A stretch of DNA of 64,000 nucleotides from Casuarina equisetifolia (Eukaryota; Streptophyta; Magnoliopsida; Fagales; Casuarinaceae): contig CM052355.1 in assembly GCA_028551475.1 (NCBI GenBank), forward strand, positions 21,975,580-22,039,579. Reading direction: 5' to 3'. The translations under genes and the position numbers were made by a program. The notes beneath the pieces were generated by a model that had not been told where the DNA came from, searched no databases, and saw only the letters and a list, made by a program, of their open reading frames with translations. Positions 21,811 to 34,149 of this stretch are shown here, piece by piece. The first letter of the stretch is position 1. Each line of letters begins with the position of its first letter.

Positions 21811-23905
21811 TGTTTGGTGAAATTCTAAATGCAAATGAACATGTTGAACAAGTAATATAATGATAAGAAAGTGTATTGTCCCACAAAGATTGGTAAATAC
21901 TAGACTAATTAAGTACCAACAATGAACTAATCCTAAAATTTATCTAACAAATCAAAACAAAGTTGATGATGAATTAAAAATTAAAATTTCCAAACAAGAT
22001 TCAAGACTAATTGAAATTAAATCCAAGTAAGAAAGATCAATATGAAAAACATATTAGAGCATCCGATTTCACCATAATTACTAGATATGAATTTCTATAG
22101 TTTATGCCTGCAAGAATGATAATACTTATGTGATGGCAAAATTTTTTAATTTATTTACTATCCTATGTTTAGGTATAGCAAACCTATTTAGTTCATTAAT
22201 TCACTATATCTCTATATATGAATTGAAACAAACCAAAGGCATTAGGATCTGTGAACATTTCTGGTTTACAATAAATTTTTTGATCATCTTATCACCAAGA
22301 GCCACACAAACAACATGATATATATCTATCCATATTTAATTCATGGTTATATATTACAAGAAGCAATTACATATCATCTTCTGTCGGTCTTAAACATGCA
22401 TTTCAAATCATTTAAGTGGTGGCCAATCATTTAAAAGCATTAAGCATAATAATATATAACTCATATAAATAAAATATCTTGCAAAACATAAAAAATTATA
22501 GGATTCACATCATCATAGTTAGGCTACATTATCGCTCTAACAAAAGGAATTTAGAACATAATGAAATTAATGTGGATGCACTTAAGGCCCAATATTACGA
22601 GTTCCAATATCAAAGAATTAAAAGTCCACAACATAGTCTAGTGGGTCCAAGAAGGCCAAGATCAAAGAAGCAGCCTAAGAATATTCCATAGCATCTTTAC
22701 AGGCTTTAATATGGGGGTTTCCTAAATAATTGTTGAGTCCTTAATTTCTTAGGTTTAATTTATTGTTTGAGAATATTTCTTTTTGTTTGGTTTTCCATAA
22801 TTGTCTAGATTCCTAATTTATCTGGGTTTCCATACTTGTTAGATTTCTGATTTGTTTAGGATTCCTTATTTGTCAGAATCTAGATTTGTTAAGACTTCCT
22901 TAATTATAAGGATTCTTGATTTATCAGGATCTTTCTAGAAATAGGTTATGAGGATTCCTGATTTACCAGGATCCTTCTAGAATTAGGTTTAGCTGCCTAT
23001 TTAAAGGGAGCATTGTATCAGTTGTAACCAGGGTTGTTTTTCTAGAGAATAGAAACCCCAAAGTTATGTGATCAACTTTTGCATCATTTATCCAATTCTT
23101 GCCAGGGATTGGTGGTGGTCCTTGACTGGTGGCGTTGCCTTTACATCTTGGAGTTTATTGGTGTCTATCTTTTATTTTTGTTATTCTTATTTTCGTTTTT
23201 CCTCCCTTCCCCCTACTAAATACTCACTTTTCCCACAAAAAAACCCAAAACACCAAAAAAATGATTTTTAGTTATTTTCTTAACTCGAGCTCGCTCAAGC
23301 CCACCATAACATTCGCATTAGAAATAATAAACCAAAACAATGATAGAAATTGAGGAAAACATCTTAAATAAAGAAAAACATGAAAGTTGTCACCACATTG
23401 TCTTCTCTTCAAGAATTCTCCATGATTTTCATCTTTCTTCCTTGGTTTTAGCAGCACCTTCTTTTCTCTCTCTCTTCTCCTCCCTTCCTTATGCAGTGCT
23501 CCTTAGGGTTTAGGATCTAGAACTATCTCCTTATCTTAATAGAAATGGGTTTTGGATTCCCAAGACAATTGGGTTTTGGACTCCTATATGAATTAGGCTT
23601 TGGACTCCTAATAAGACTAGGTTTTCTAATTGTTTAGAAAACCCAATAATAATAAAAATCTAATAACAATCATCTAAAGCCCAAACCCAAGACCATCTTG
23701 ATTTCCTTGACCATGACATTTTGACCATCTTCTGCCATAATAAGTATTAGGTTCTCCATGCTTGTCCTTTTTCTTCATGCCTCCTTATGCTACATAAACA
23801 AGACAAATTGAAGAAAATAAAGAGAAATTTAAATATTTTATCACAATCATTAGATAATTTATTATTTAAATTAGGTAAAAGAACTCTATAAAAATAGAGT
23901 TATCA
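21811..23905 (-). repeat. 5' LTR of the 2744-23905 element, interrupted
   Basis: It starts TGTTTGGTGAAATTCTAA and ends GAGTTATCA before TCTAT. A solo LTR (22568-23320) interrupts it. The remaining sequence is about 1.33 kb, equal to the reassembled 3' LTR. Confidence 0.9.
22568..23320 (+). mobile_element. Solo LTR of the 3330-6203 family
   Basis: 753 bp, starting TAATGTGGATGCACTTAAGG and ending ACATTCGCATTA. GAAAT lies on both sides (22563-22567 and 23321-23325). It aligns throughout with the LTRs at 3330 and 5448. The terminal bases have mutated, so the TG...CA ends are no longer exact. No internal sequence remains. Confidence 0.92.
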
Positions 23906-23910
23906 TCTAT

Positions 23911-25073
23911 CCATATTAATCTATGGTTGCATATTACATAAAGCAACTACATGTCCTCTCCTATTAGTCTCAAAGATGCAAATCATATCATTTAAGTAGT
24001 AGCTAATCACCTAAAGCATTAAACTTCATAATATATAACTTCACATTCATAAAATATCTCACAAAACATAAATAATTATAACATTCCTACATAAGAATCA
24101 AGTTACATCATAGTTTTAACACAATAAACTAAAACATAGTATTTACACAAATAAAAGCAGTGTAGAAAATTCAACAACACATTCTGTAAATTAAAAACAT
24201 TAAGCTGTCACAAAAACTGTCTTCAAATCATAAAAAGGCTACACAAATATGCACATCATAGGGTAAAGGAGGATCTGTTTGAAAAATAGAAGCAAAACGA
24301 GTTGACACGCACCGTCACGCACCTCCACCACACGCCAACTAGTCACTAGTCATGCACCGCCGTGCGCCACCGCCATTCTTCATGGAAACCTCCAAAAATT
24401 GCCGAAGATGACGTCTAGAGTGCCGATTTTCCAAGAAATCTTTCAAATCTGCTCTAGAAACATGTAGATCTTATGGAAAAGCTCAGATGGCGTTCACCAT
24501 TCTTCGTTAGAAAACTATTAGAAAATTGCTCAAATCTACTGTAGAAGGGCCAAAAATCACTCTAGGACTGTGGATTTGCTCTCTCCTTGCCAAAAATTGC
24601 TAAAAAATGACTAGAAATGCAAGTGGGTTGTTGGGTCACCGAAAAACACCAAACATCAAAGTTTGCTGGAAACGCCGGTAGAAGTGGTGTCGAGTCTGTT
24701 GTCGCACAACCCTCAACCTCTTTGCCTAGCACTCGACCACGAACTCTTGTCAGTCGAGGTTTCTCTCTCTCTCTATCGTGCTACCCAACTACTTCTCCAG
24801 TTTCTCTCCACATGACTCTAGCTTGATAATAGCCTTTTTTACTTTTTCTTTTCTTTTCCTTTTTACGTGAGTTCCATGTCATTAGCCTTTACTTTTTCTT
24901 GCTTATTTTCTTTATTTTCTCTTCATTTCTCTTGTTTTTCACCTATTTTGAGTTAATTACATAAAACAACAAAATATGTATAAATACAATTAAATACAAA
25001 TATAATCTAATAGAAATTATATTAAATATTACCTAAAATAATAATAATAACTCTATAAAATATAAAGTTATCA
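23911..25073 (-). repeat. 3' LTR of the 2292-30347 element, second segment
   Basis: It resumes after the TCTAT duplication and ends AAAGTTATCA. The next bases, ACACCCCCAAACTTAAC, are the complement of the polypurine tract (AAGTTTGGGGGTGT). It aligns with 28783-30347, including the GC-richer stretch near 24300-24370. Confidence 0.87.
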
Positions 25074-26992
25074 ACACCCCCAAACTTAACATTTTGCACG
25101 TCCTCGAGCAAAAACTCTAAACAATACATTAGGATAACACCCAAAAAAAAAATACACACAAAAAGCACAAGAAATTACTCACAAAAAGCACTAAACAACA
25201 TATTCTAACAACACCACCAATCACAACATGATATTCTCCTAAACACCCCAAAACTTAAAATCTTACTCGTTCTCGAGCAAAACCTCTAAACAACATATAC
25301 TAACAACCAGTCCTTCCATGATATTCTCCCGTAATTGTTCAACTTAACAATTCAAAGAAAAATATAACTTTCATCCAAACATTGCAATTGGTTTATAAGG
25401 TAAGATAGACTCTTAACTATGTCAACCACGTGTGTGTGTAAATCTATATTTTTTCTCAATTGCATGCACTCCAAATAGATCCACATTAATATGCAACCTT
25501 TCAAACTTTTTAACCAAACCTCATAGGTTTGCTTTTCATTCCTCTCTCCACTAATATAAGTCAATCACCTAAGCAAGAATCAATAGGACTTTCATAAGCT
25601 TGTAATGTAAGGTTGGCTTAAGGGTAAGATGGAAGTCATTTAAGCTCAAATAACCCCTGACCACATTACTTTCTAGGATCTCATCAAAACTCTAGCCCTT
25701 CTCTACCTTTTTACTCCATGAAGATGATCTTTTTGCCACCACTTATTCTCATTCTTTCTTGTAACAATGCTTTGACACTAACAGAAATCCACAATCATGT
25801 GTGTAACTATAAAGCATAACAACATTATTTAAGTAGAGCCACCTCCATCCTCTCTTATCAATGATATTCAATAATAATGCCCAAAGATCTCCTTTAGAGA
25901 ACTATGTGACTTGAATCTAACAAAAGATAACAAGATTATTTCATCCTAAAGCAAATGCTTTTCTTTTCTTTTTTTCCCTTTTTTTTCATTTGCATTTGTA
26001 TTTACAAAAGTGACTATGCTACACATGATCATTTCAACCAACTTCTTCCCATACTACATCCTATTCTTTGATTTCTCTTATGATCAAATCAACTTATACA
26101 CACAAGAAGTTAATATGTTCATGGGAATAGGACAATAGGACAAATTGATCCAAAGGCTAAGAGATATATGTGCAAGTGTCATTCAACAAAATCAGGATAA
26201 GAACAAGGCTTAGTAGGGTGACTGGGGATAAGTAAACAAGGTTAGCTTGAAAGGCTCAATCAATCCAAAGATGGCCTAAATCATTTTCTCAATTAGATGC
26301 AACCTAGGATTTTGCCTTAAGAGGAAATCAAGCAAATTTTAAGATTTGGGTGAGATCTAAGAAATCACACACTTTAAATGAATGTTCTCTAGAGATATAC
26401 ACAATTTCAAGAAAATGCAGACCTTTAGTGCTCAATAAGTGAATCAACATAATCAAAATCCCACTTACATCATACCAATTGCAAGTTTGAACAAAATTTA
26501 CATCTCCCTAAGAATAGCCAAGAATTCACAATGAGGAATCCAATCATAGAGATCATGATCCAACACAAGAAAAAGATTTTACACAAAAATACTTTTTAAC
26601 ATAACTTTTAACACAAAACAGAAAATTCTAACACATCACAACACATCCAACAAAATAGAAAAGACACTTCCAATACACTCCTAATATACTTCCAACATAA
26701 CACAACTATGACATATACAACCTCCAACGCAACCCAACAAAACAACATACTTCCAACAATAGCAGTAACACCCCCACACTTAAATGAAGCATTCTCTTTA
26801 ATGATACAATAAAATAAAGCAATAGTAAGGAAGGAACAAGGAAAACTCCCCTGATTGCAAGCTATGTCCATGTGAGTTGTGATGAATTTATGGTGATAGC
26901 TTTCTAACCAAACTGCTAACAAACTTCTTGGGTTGCCTCTTAAAAAGCACTTGCTTTATAGTTTTCAGCCAAATTATCCTCCACATTGCTAC
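25074..26992 (-). other. Polypurine tract and 3' non-coding region of the gag-only element
   Basis: No gene. The polypurine tract complement is at 25074-25090. The family's TTTGCTCGAGGAC-type stretch occurs twice in complement form, near 25095 and 25270, suggesting a small local duplication. The conserved tail block is at 26927-26973. ORFs at 25352-25564 and 26608-26922 have no family resemblance. Confidence 0.75.
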
Positions 26993-28638
26993 TTAAGAAG
27001 GATGAAACTCCAATAGTTTTGGAGATAGCTTGTGTTGCATGATGGTTAAGCATTCTACAATCAACACCATAGTCTCATATACTTCCAGCTTCCTTTTGTT
27101 CTCCAATATCTCTTTCAACAATTTCACATGACTAGACATTTGAATTGGAGCCTTTACAAAAGGAATGTTAATGTGCAATTTTAAAGATATATCAAGGAAT
27201 TTCAAAAATTGCTTATCTTTTTTGCGTTGCTGGAATCTCTGGGGAGATGGAGCTGAAGGCATAAAGGGCATAGGATTTTCTAGAACAAGCTTAATCCTAG
27301 GTGCATCCTCAAATTGCATGCTGACATCCTTATCCATTTCTTCGAAAATCTCATTATCAACATCATTGTCTCCCACTTACTTACCACTCATTAGGGTTAT
27401 TACCTCTATGGTATCTATAAGGCTTTTTTCCACATCGCAAGGCAAATGACCCTTCTAACTCTTTGAGATCATGTTGATCAGCTGGCCCTTTTGCACCTTC
27501 AAATTTTGGATTAAAGCTTCTTGTCTTTGAAGACTCACTTCTTGTTTTTAAAATCTAACTTTAGTCCTCTCCATAACATTTTGTCTTATGATGGACAATT
27601 TGGTAATTGTATCTTCCCAATTAGTTTCTCCTCTTCTATTTGCTTAAATGTTGGTTGTAGTCTCATCTCATTTGGATTATTCCATGAAAGATTTTGATGG
27701 TTGTGCCATCCCAGATTGTACACATTGGAGTAAGGATCATTGTGTGACTTGCTAGGAATTCCAACAAAATTAGCATAATCATTATAATGAGCATAAGAAT
27801 TACCTAATTAACATTCCGTGCTTGGATGTTCTCCACCACAAAATTCACATGCTCTACTCTAATGTCTTACAATTGGAGTATTTAGGTTGTCTATTCTCTC
27901 ATTGAACACTTCCACTTGTGCACACATTGTGGTGAAGATATCTATTTCATGGACTCCACTTGCTTGATGCATTGGTAGTCTCGCAGTAGACAATTGATAG
28001 GTATCAAATGTCATCTCCTTTAGGAAGTTAAATGCTTATTCTAGTGTTTTACTATGTAAGTCCCCTCCTACAATTGTGTCCATTACAAAATGAAGATTTG
28101 TAGTACACCCATCATAGAAAGTTTGCACCTATAACCATATGGGTAGTCCATGATTTGGACATATCGTCAAAAGTTCTTTGAATCTTTCCCAAGCTTCATA
28201 CAATAATTCATTATTCATCTGTTCAAACATGAAAATATTGTTATGCATTTTTGCAAATCTTTCTAAAGGAAAGAACTTATCAAAAAATTTATGAGCCAAA
28301 TCATCCCATGTAGTAATCAATCCTGCAGGAACTAAAGAGAACCAATTTTTAGCTATATCTCTAAAAGAAAATGGAAATAGTCTTAACCTGATAACATCCT
28401 CTATAACTCCATGATCTCTAATCATGTCACAAAATTCAAGGAATGTTTCAATGTGAGCTTTTGGATCCTCATTTGGTAGCCCATTATATTGCATGGAGTT
28501 TTGAAGCATCTTAATGAGCACAGGCTTGATCTCAAAGTTGTTTGCTTGAATTGTAGGCCTTTGAAAGCTTGTTGCGGCATTCCAAAATGATGGTGCATAA
28601 TCTTTCAAGAGTCTACATGTACCATCATTTTCCTCCAT
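26993..28638 (-). pseudogene. Gag remnant of the 2292-30347 element
   Basis: The ATG at 28638 opens a 169-residue stretch (28129-28638): MEENDGTCRLLKDYAPSFWN, QMLQNSMQ-like KMLQNSMQYNGLPNEDPKAH, RLRLFPFSFRDIAKNWFSL and LYEAWERFKELLTICPNHGL. After a stop near 28128, gag continues with a CCHC-like knuckle (CEFCGGEHPSTEC, about 27818-27856). The last open part, 26993-27376, ends in LSPKLLEFHPS. As in the 14667-20684 element, the coding sequence ends where protease would begin and passes directly into the conserved tail block. Confidence 0.87.
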
Positions 28639-28758
28639 CTTTGTCTTTTTTGTACAACAAAATACAAGGTTAAAAGTAGAAATAAAATAAAAGCAACAAA
28701 AGCTAGATTAAACTTAGAAGCTATTTGGTATTAATATTAATCAAAGTAAAACAACCAA

Positions 28759-28776
28759 TCCCCAGCAACAGTGCCA
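28759..28776 (-). other. Primer-binding site of the 2292-30347 element
   Basis: The minus strand reads TGGCACTGTTGCTGGGGA, a tRNA-Asp-type site with a few C-to-T or G-to-A changes. It is six bases from the 5' LTR. Confidence 0.8.
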
Positions 28777-28782
28777 AAAACT

Positions 28783-30347
28783 TGTTTGGTGAAATTCTAC
28801 ATGCAAGTGTACATGTCAAATAAGTAATATAATAATGAATAAGAGTATCGTCCTATAGGGACTCATGGTTACTATACTAACTAATTACTAACATTGAATA
28901 ACTCCTAAAATTTATCTAGCAAATCAAAATGATAAAACATGGCCTAAAGAACTAAATTTAACCTAAACTTGATAAATGAAATATGCTAGAGTGTCAGATT
29001 TTACTTAATTACCAGATACAAATGTAAATCATTCATGCTAGCAAGATTAATTCTATTCATGCGATGGCGAAATCTCCTAACTTATTCACTATCCTATGTC
29101 TAGGTATAATGAACCTATTTAACTCATTAACTCACTGTATTTCTATCCATAAATTAAATGAACTAAGTGCATTAAGATTTTTAAATATTCCAATTTACAC
29201 CTATAGCCACAGAAATTATATGGTATATGTCTATCCATATTAATTTATGGTTACATATTACATGAAGCAACTACGTGTCATCTCCTATTGGTCTTAAACA
29301 TGCAAATCATATATCATCTAAGTGGTAGCTAATCACATAAAAGCATTAAACTCCATAATATGTAACTTCACATTCATAAAATATCTCACAAAACATAAAT
29401 AATCATAACATTCCTACATTATAATCAAGTTACATCATAGCTTTAATACAATAAACTAAAATATAGTATTTACATAAACAAAAGCATTACAGGAAATTAA
29501 ACAATACATTCTGTAAATTAAAAACACTAAGTTGTCACCAAAAATGTCTTCAAATTATAAAAAGGCTACACAAATCTACACATCATGGGGTAGAAGAGGA
29601 TCTATTTGAAAAATGGAAGAAAAATGAGATGCCACACGCCATCATGCACCGGCCAGTCATCGGTCACAAGCCAATCATGCGCTGCCATATGCTGTTGCCA
29701 TTCTTCATAGAAACCTCCAAAAATTGCTGAAGAGGACATTTGGAGTGCTGATCTGCCAAGAGATCCTTCAAATTTGCTCTAGAAATGCATAGATCTAATG
29801 GAAAAGCTTAGACAACGTTCGTCATTCTTCATCAAAAAATCGATAAAAAATTACTCAAATCTGCTACAGAAGGGCAAGAAATTGCTCTAGGACTACAAAT
29901 CTGCTCTCTCCTTACTGGAAATTACTAAAAAGTGACTCCAAATGCAACTGGGTTGTCTGGTTGCTAGAAAACACCAAACAACAAAGTTTGCTGAAAATGC
30001 CAATAGAAGGACGTCGGGTTTACTGTTGCACGACCCTTAGCCTCTTTGCCCAGCGCTCGGCGATAAACTCTGGTCAGTTGGGCTCTCTTTCTCTCTCTGT
30101 CGCACTACCCAACTACTTCTCCAATTTCTCTCCCCATGACTCTAGCCTAATAATAGCCTTTTTACTTTTTCTTGCTTATTTTCTTTCTTTGCTCTTCATT
30201 TCTCTTGCTTTTAACCTATTTTGGGTTTACTGCATAAAACAAAAAAAATATGTATAAGTACAATTAAATACAAATATAATCTAATAGAAATTATATTAAA
30301 TATTATCTAAAATAATAATAATAACTCTATAAAATATAAAGTTATCA
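28783..30347 (-). repeat. 5' LTR of the 2292-30347 element
   Basis: 1565 bp from TGTTTGGTGAAATTCTAC to AAAGTTATCA, followed by CCATT. A subfamily distinct from the LTR at 21811, but with the same ends. Confidence 0.9.
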
Positions 30348-31028
30348 CCATTCCATCAACAATTAGAGTTTTCTTCTCAGCAACAAAAGTGCCTTCACTG
30401 TTCATCATCTAGGAAGATCTAACGATGCATAATAGCATGGATAGTGCTGGTCAAAGGAGCTTGAGGCCTTGCACTAAACTAAGCCAAGTAGGCCCAATCC
30501 ATTTAATAACCTTATAACTTACTAGGCCAATCAAGACAATGCCTATTTTGCAATCATTGCAAAAAACTAGGTCATGTGAAGGAGGTCTATTTCTTTTTCA
30601 TGGGCTACTCACTAGGTTGAAAGCCTAAACAAAAGCTAGGTTCCAAAAAGAAGTTTGGAACCATTAGGCTCTTAGGCTATAATGTTGTTACAAATAATGT
30701 GTAGGCCTTTGTCATTTTTAGACCTTTTAATCCTTTGGGATATGGTCTACAATATCAACCTCCCATGGACTTCCATAATGGTTAATATTACCATACTAAC
30801 CAAATTTTATCTCCTTATCTTGCTACAAGACTATTGGCTCCCATTACTCTTAGCCTAGGCAATGTTTATGAAGGAACATTTGGGTTCAATCTTACAATAG
30901 GCCAACAATGGTGATTGGTTAACCTTCTTAACCAAATAAGGCCTTATGATTTAGCTACAAATAATTTAGGTACTTCTTCTTTGCTTAAACCAATGTACTT
31001 AGTATCGACCATCAATTCAAAAGTAAGT
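30348..31028 (+). pseudogene. Copia gag remnant with zinc knuckle
   Basis: This is the Copia reading resumed after the 28-kb insertion. Plus-strand translation near 30535-30620 shows a knuckle CNHCKKLGHVKE with Tyr where the last Cys should be, followed by the FFHGY-type motif typical of Copia gag (C-x2-C-x4-H-x4-C, then F-x-x-HGYP). Further on, GQQWWLVNLLNQI-like sequence (about 30900-30945) corresponds to the spacer before protease. Stops are frequent. The frame is interrupted at 31029 by the chromovirus and continues at 43025. Confidence 0.72.
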
Positions 31029-31480
31029 TGTCATGGAGTTAGATCATTATAAGATTTTGTGTGACATTTAGCAAATTTCCTTTCTTTGGAATGGATAAGT
31101 TAGCTGGACTCTTGATCACAAGACAAAGGAAATGTAGAAAGGAAGAAGAGGAATGCTTTATGGAAAGAGAATTGTATTGCTCATAAAGAGTGTACAAGAG
31201 TTATGGCTTTCTCTACACAATTTAAGTCTACAAGAAAGGACCACACCTATTCATAGGGGTCAAGGGTACAAATGAATGGCTAGGATTCATTTAATCCTAG
31301 ACCTTAAATTAAGTTCTAGACTTCTTTACTAAAGTACCTCCTACCTAGCCTTTATAAAGTTCTAAATGAGAGCCTTCCAAGTTTATCCAAAACCTTCTTT
31401 AAAGTTTTCTAGTTTTCTCTAGAACTTTCATTAGTTAGGAGAAATTTGAATCTTCTCTAGAAGTTTCTCACTGTGTCTCA
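31029..31480 (-). repeat. 3' LTR of the chromovirus
   Basis: It aligns with 42570-43024: shared GGAATGG-AAGTTAGC, CATTTAATCCTA and CCAAAACCTTCTTTA stretches. A pyrimidine-rich run (ATCTCCTCCACCC), the complement of the polypurine tract, follows at 31481. Confidence 0.83.
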
Positions 31481-31982
31481 ATCTCCTCCACCCATTATAT
31501 CAATGCCTTTATTGACTCCTTGTACTGCCACAAATCTTCTTCCATCTTTTATGTAGCCTTACACTTTAACAATCCATTTGATCAAATATTATAGTTTTGG
31601 GGGAACTCTTCTCTTCCTTACAACTTGTTGTCCCAATATCTCCTCAATCTCTTTATCAAAGGATTTTACTATTATGGGAGGTGCTTGTTTTAAGTTGTTC
31701 CATAGTAAGTCTTCTTGATCCTTATGAAAAGGCTTTAACACATTTGTGTAGAAGACTAAATGAATCTTTAAGTTAGGTGGAATATTGAGCTTGTCTGAAA
31801 CTTTTCCTACCTTGCCAACCACTATGAAAGGACCTTCATATTTTCGTAATAATCCCCTATGCATGGTTCTAAATGCTTTAAACTATTGTGGAAGAAGCTT
31901 CACTATAACTAAGTCTCCAACATTATAGAGCACGGGTTACCTCTTCTTATTTACCCTATTCTTCATCTTCATAGTGGCTTTC
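31481..31982 (-). pseudogene. Chromovirus integrase C-terminus and chromodomain start
   Basis: At 31589-31864 an open stretch reads MHRGLLRKYEGPFIVVGKVG, LKIHLVFYTNVLKPFHKDQE and then FDKEIEEILGQQVVRKRRVP. This is the usual passage from the integrase GPY/F module into a chromodomain in chromoviruses. Just past the stop, the sequence still reads YLIKW (YLVKWKG in intact chromodomains), followed by decay. Chromodomains direct insertion to particular chromatin; this copy cannot. Upstream it is cut by the solo LTR 31983-32798. Confidence 0.85.
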
Positions 31983-32798
31983 TTATGCGGGAGTGACTAT
32001 GCTAGCCCAATCTAATAGCCCAGCCCATATTTTTTGTGTCATCAAATACATATTTGGGCCACAATATGATCTAATGGGTCCAAGAAGGGCAAAGTAGAAG
32101 AGCATCTTAGGAAGTGTCCGGAATATTCACTAGAATCTCCTAGATAGTTTTGGGTTTTGTCATTAATGATAGGGATTTCCTAAATAGTTATTGAGTCCTT
32201 AATTCCTTAGGTTTTCTTTATTGTTTGAGAATATTTCTTTTCATTTGGTTTTCCTTAATTGTTTGGGTTCTTGATTTATCTGAGGTTTCCATACTTGTTA
32301 GATCTTTGATTTGTTTAGAATTTCCTTATTTGTTAGAATCCATATTTGTTAAGAATTACTTAATTTTAAGGATTCTTGATTTATCAAGATCCTTCTAGAA
32401 TTAGGTTTTAAGAATTCCTGATTTACCAGGATCTTTTTAGAATTAGGTTTAGCTACCTACTTAAAGGGAGCATTGTTTCAATTGTAAGCAAACTTGTTTT
32501 CCAGATAATAGAAACCCCTAAGTTGTGTGATCAACTTTTGCATCCTTTATCCAATTATTGCCAAGGATTGGTGGTGAAGCACCTCTTTGACTAGTGGCAT
32601 TGCCTTTATGTCTTAGAGCTTATTGGCACCTCTCTTTTATTATCTTTTGATTTTATTCTTCATATTTTCATTTTTTCTCCCTTCCTCCTTACCAAACACT
32701 CACTTTTCCTTCAAAAAACCTAAAAACACCAAAAAGATTATTTTTAGTTATTTTTTTTTATTCAAAGCTTACTCAAGCCCACCATAGGATCCACATCA
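31983..32798 (+). mobile_element. Diverged solo LTR of the 3330-6203 family
   Basis: 816 bp starting TTATGCGG and ending GGATCCACATCA, with a perfect CTTTC duplication (31978-31982 and 32799-32803). It is clearly colinear with the LTR at 3330 (CAAGCCCACCATA near the end, TTTAAAGGGAGCATTGTTTC-like centre) but much more diverged, so it is an older insertion. Confidence 0.88.
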
Positions 32799-32803
32799 CT
32801 TTC

Positions 32804-34149
32804 TCTAGGTAATATCTTGCTTCATCCACCATTTGTTCCCAATCCCTTGCCATGTGATGTGCTCTAGGACTTTTTCCTTCATAGATTATTGCTAAAGTAG
32901 GTGGTGTTAGTGGTTGTTGTCTTATAGCTAACTCAAAAAGACTTTTATTTGTTGCTTCATTCTTTTAAAGGTTATAGGAAAACTAAGTAACATCTAAGAG
33001 CTTTGCCCAATCTCTTTGATTACCACACATAAAGTGTTGTAAATACCCTTATAGTAGAGAGTTTACTTGCTTAATTTTCCTATCTAACTAAGGATGAAAG
33101 CTTGTAGAAAAATATAACTTTGAACCTAAGAGTTTAAATAGCTCTTTCTATAGGCTTCTAGTGAATCGAGGATTTCAATCACTTATAATACTATGTAACA
33201 ATTCCCAATACTTCACAACATTCTTGAAGAAGAGCTTGGCAATTTCCTTTGTAGTGCAATCCTATGAAGTTAGGATAAAAGTGACATATTTAGAGAATTG
33301 ATAAACAACCATCAAGATTGACCCATACCCTTTAGACTTTGGTAAAGTTAAGATGAAGTCCATTGAAACACTTTCTCATAGCCTCTAAAGGATGGGTAAT
33401 GACTTCAACAATCCTTTAGGTTATGATTGTTCCACTTTATCTTGTTAGCATACTAAGCATTTCTTCATGTATAATTCCACCACATCCTTCATATTTAGCC
33501 AATAATAGGTTGCTTCAAGAAGTGCTAACGTTTGTTTTTGTCCTGGGTGACTATCGCACTTAGTGTCAAGGCACGCCTTAATAATCCTTCTTCGAAGGTT
33601 CTCTTTAGCATACTCAAGTAATTGCCTTGCCATTGGATCATGCTATATGCCCTTTTTTAATTGTTGCTTAAGATCCTCAATGACTTAGGAAATGGATACT
33701 AACTTAGCATTCCTGCTCAATGCATCGGCCACTATGTTGATGCTCCTTAGCTTGTAAACCATCTCAAAGTCAAACTCAGATAAGAAGTCTTGCCATCATG
33801 CCTACTTTGGAGTTAACTTTTTCTAAGACTAAAAGTAACTGGTGGCCATATTATTTGTCTAGATGATAAACTTGGACCTAAGTAAGTACTAATATTAAGT
33901 ATATAAACAATGGAATATTGCAGTCATCTTTTTCTCTTAAACTATGTACTTTCTTTCTATCTCATTTAGCTTTTGACTTTCAAAGGTGATTAGATGTCCT
34001 TCTTGCATCAAAACTCCTTCAGTGGCAAAGTCTAACACAATGGTAGCCTTTAAATCCTTAAAGGATTTTTAACAATCATCTATTCATTCCCAAACCTTCC
34101 CTTTCTTTAACAATTTAGTAAGGGGAACAACCCTCTATGAATAACTTTT
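32804..34149 (-). pseudogene. Chromovirus RNase H and integrase remains
   Basis: Minus-strand reading, 5' to 3'. An RNase H-like region lies about 33760-34140, with many stops. At 33445-33633 is the integrase zinc-binding module, GQKQTLALLEATYYWLNM followed by a CLVC end (H2C2). A decayed catalytic core lies at about 33080-33440. At 32830-32960 is QQPLTPPTLAIIYEGKSPRA, the segment that precedes the C-terminal domain. It joins 31982 after removing the solo LTR. Every frame is interrupted. Confidence 0.75.

Larger units (their letters stand above)
2744..23905 (-). mobile_element. Athila-like Ty3/gypsy element with gag-pol remains
   Basis: Minus-strand element flanked by TCTAT (2739-2743 and 23906-23910), inserted in an LTR of a related element. 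The 3' LTR is 2744-8922 and the 5' LTR is 21811-23905; without their own insertions both are about 1.33 kb. The primer site matches tRNA-Asp in degraded form. In transcription order it shows gag, aspartic protease, RT, RNase H and integrase, then about 1.5 kb of non-coding tail. Frameshifts and stops make it inactive. It carries four later insertions: 3330-6203, 6727-8674, 14667-20684 and 22568-23320. This order and the CDLGAS-type protease fit the Athila lineage of Metaviridae-like retrotransposons; no envelope-like ORF is recognisable. Confidence 0.9.
2292..30347 (-). mobile_element. Athila-like gag-only LTR element, host of further insertions
   Basis: Minus-strand LTR retrotransposon flanked by CCATT (2287-2291 and 30348-30352). 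Its 5' LTR is 28783-30347. Its 3' LTR is 2292-2743 joined to 23911-25073, split by the 2744-23905 element. A tRNA-Asp-type primer site (28759-28776) and a broken gag (26993-28638) are present. No protease, RT or integrase sequence lies between gag and the 3' LTR, so it could move only with proteins from an autonomous relative. Without the inserted element it is about 6.9 kb long. It interrupts Copia gag. Confidence 0.88.
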
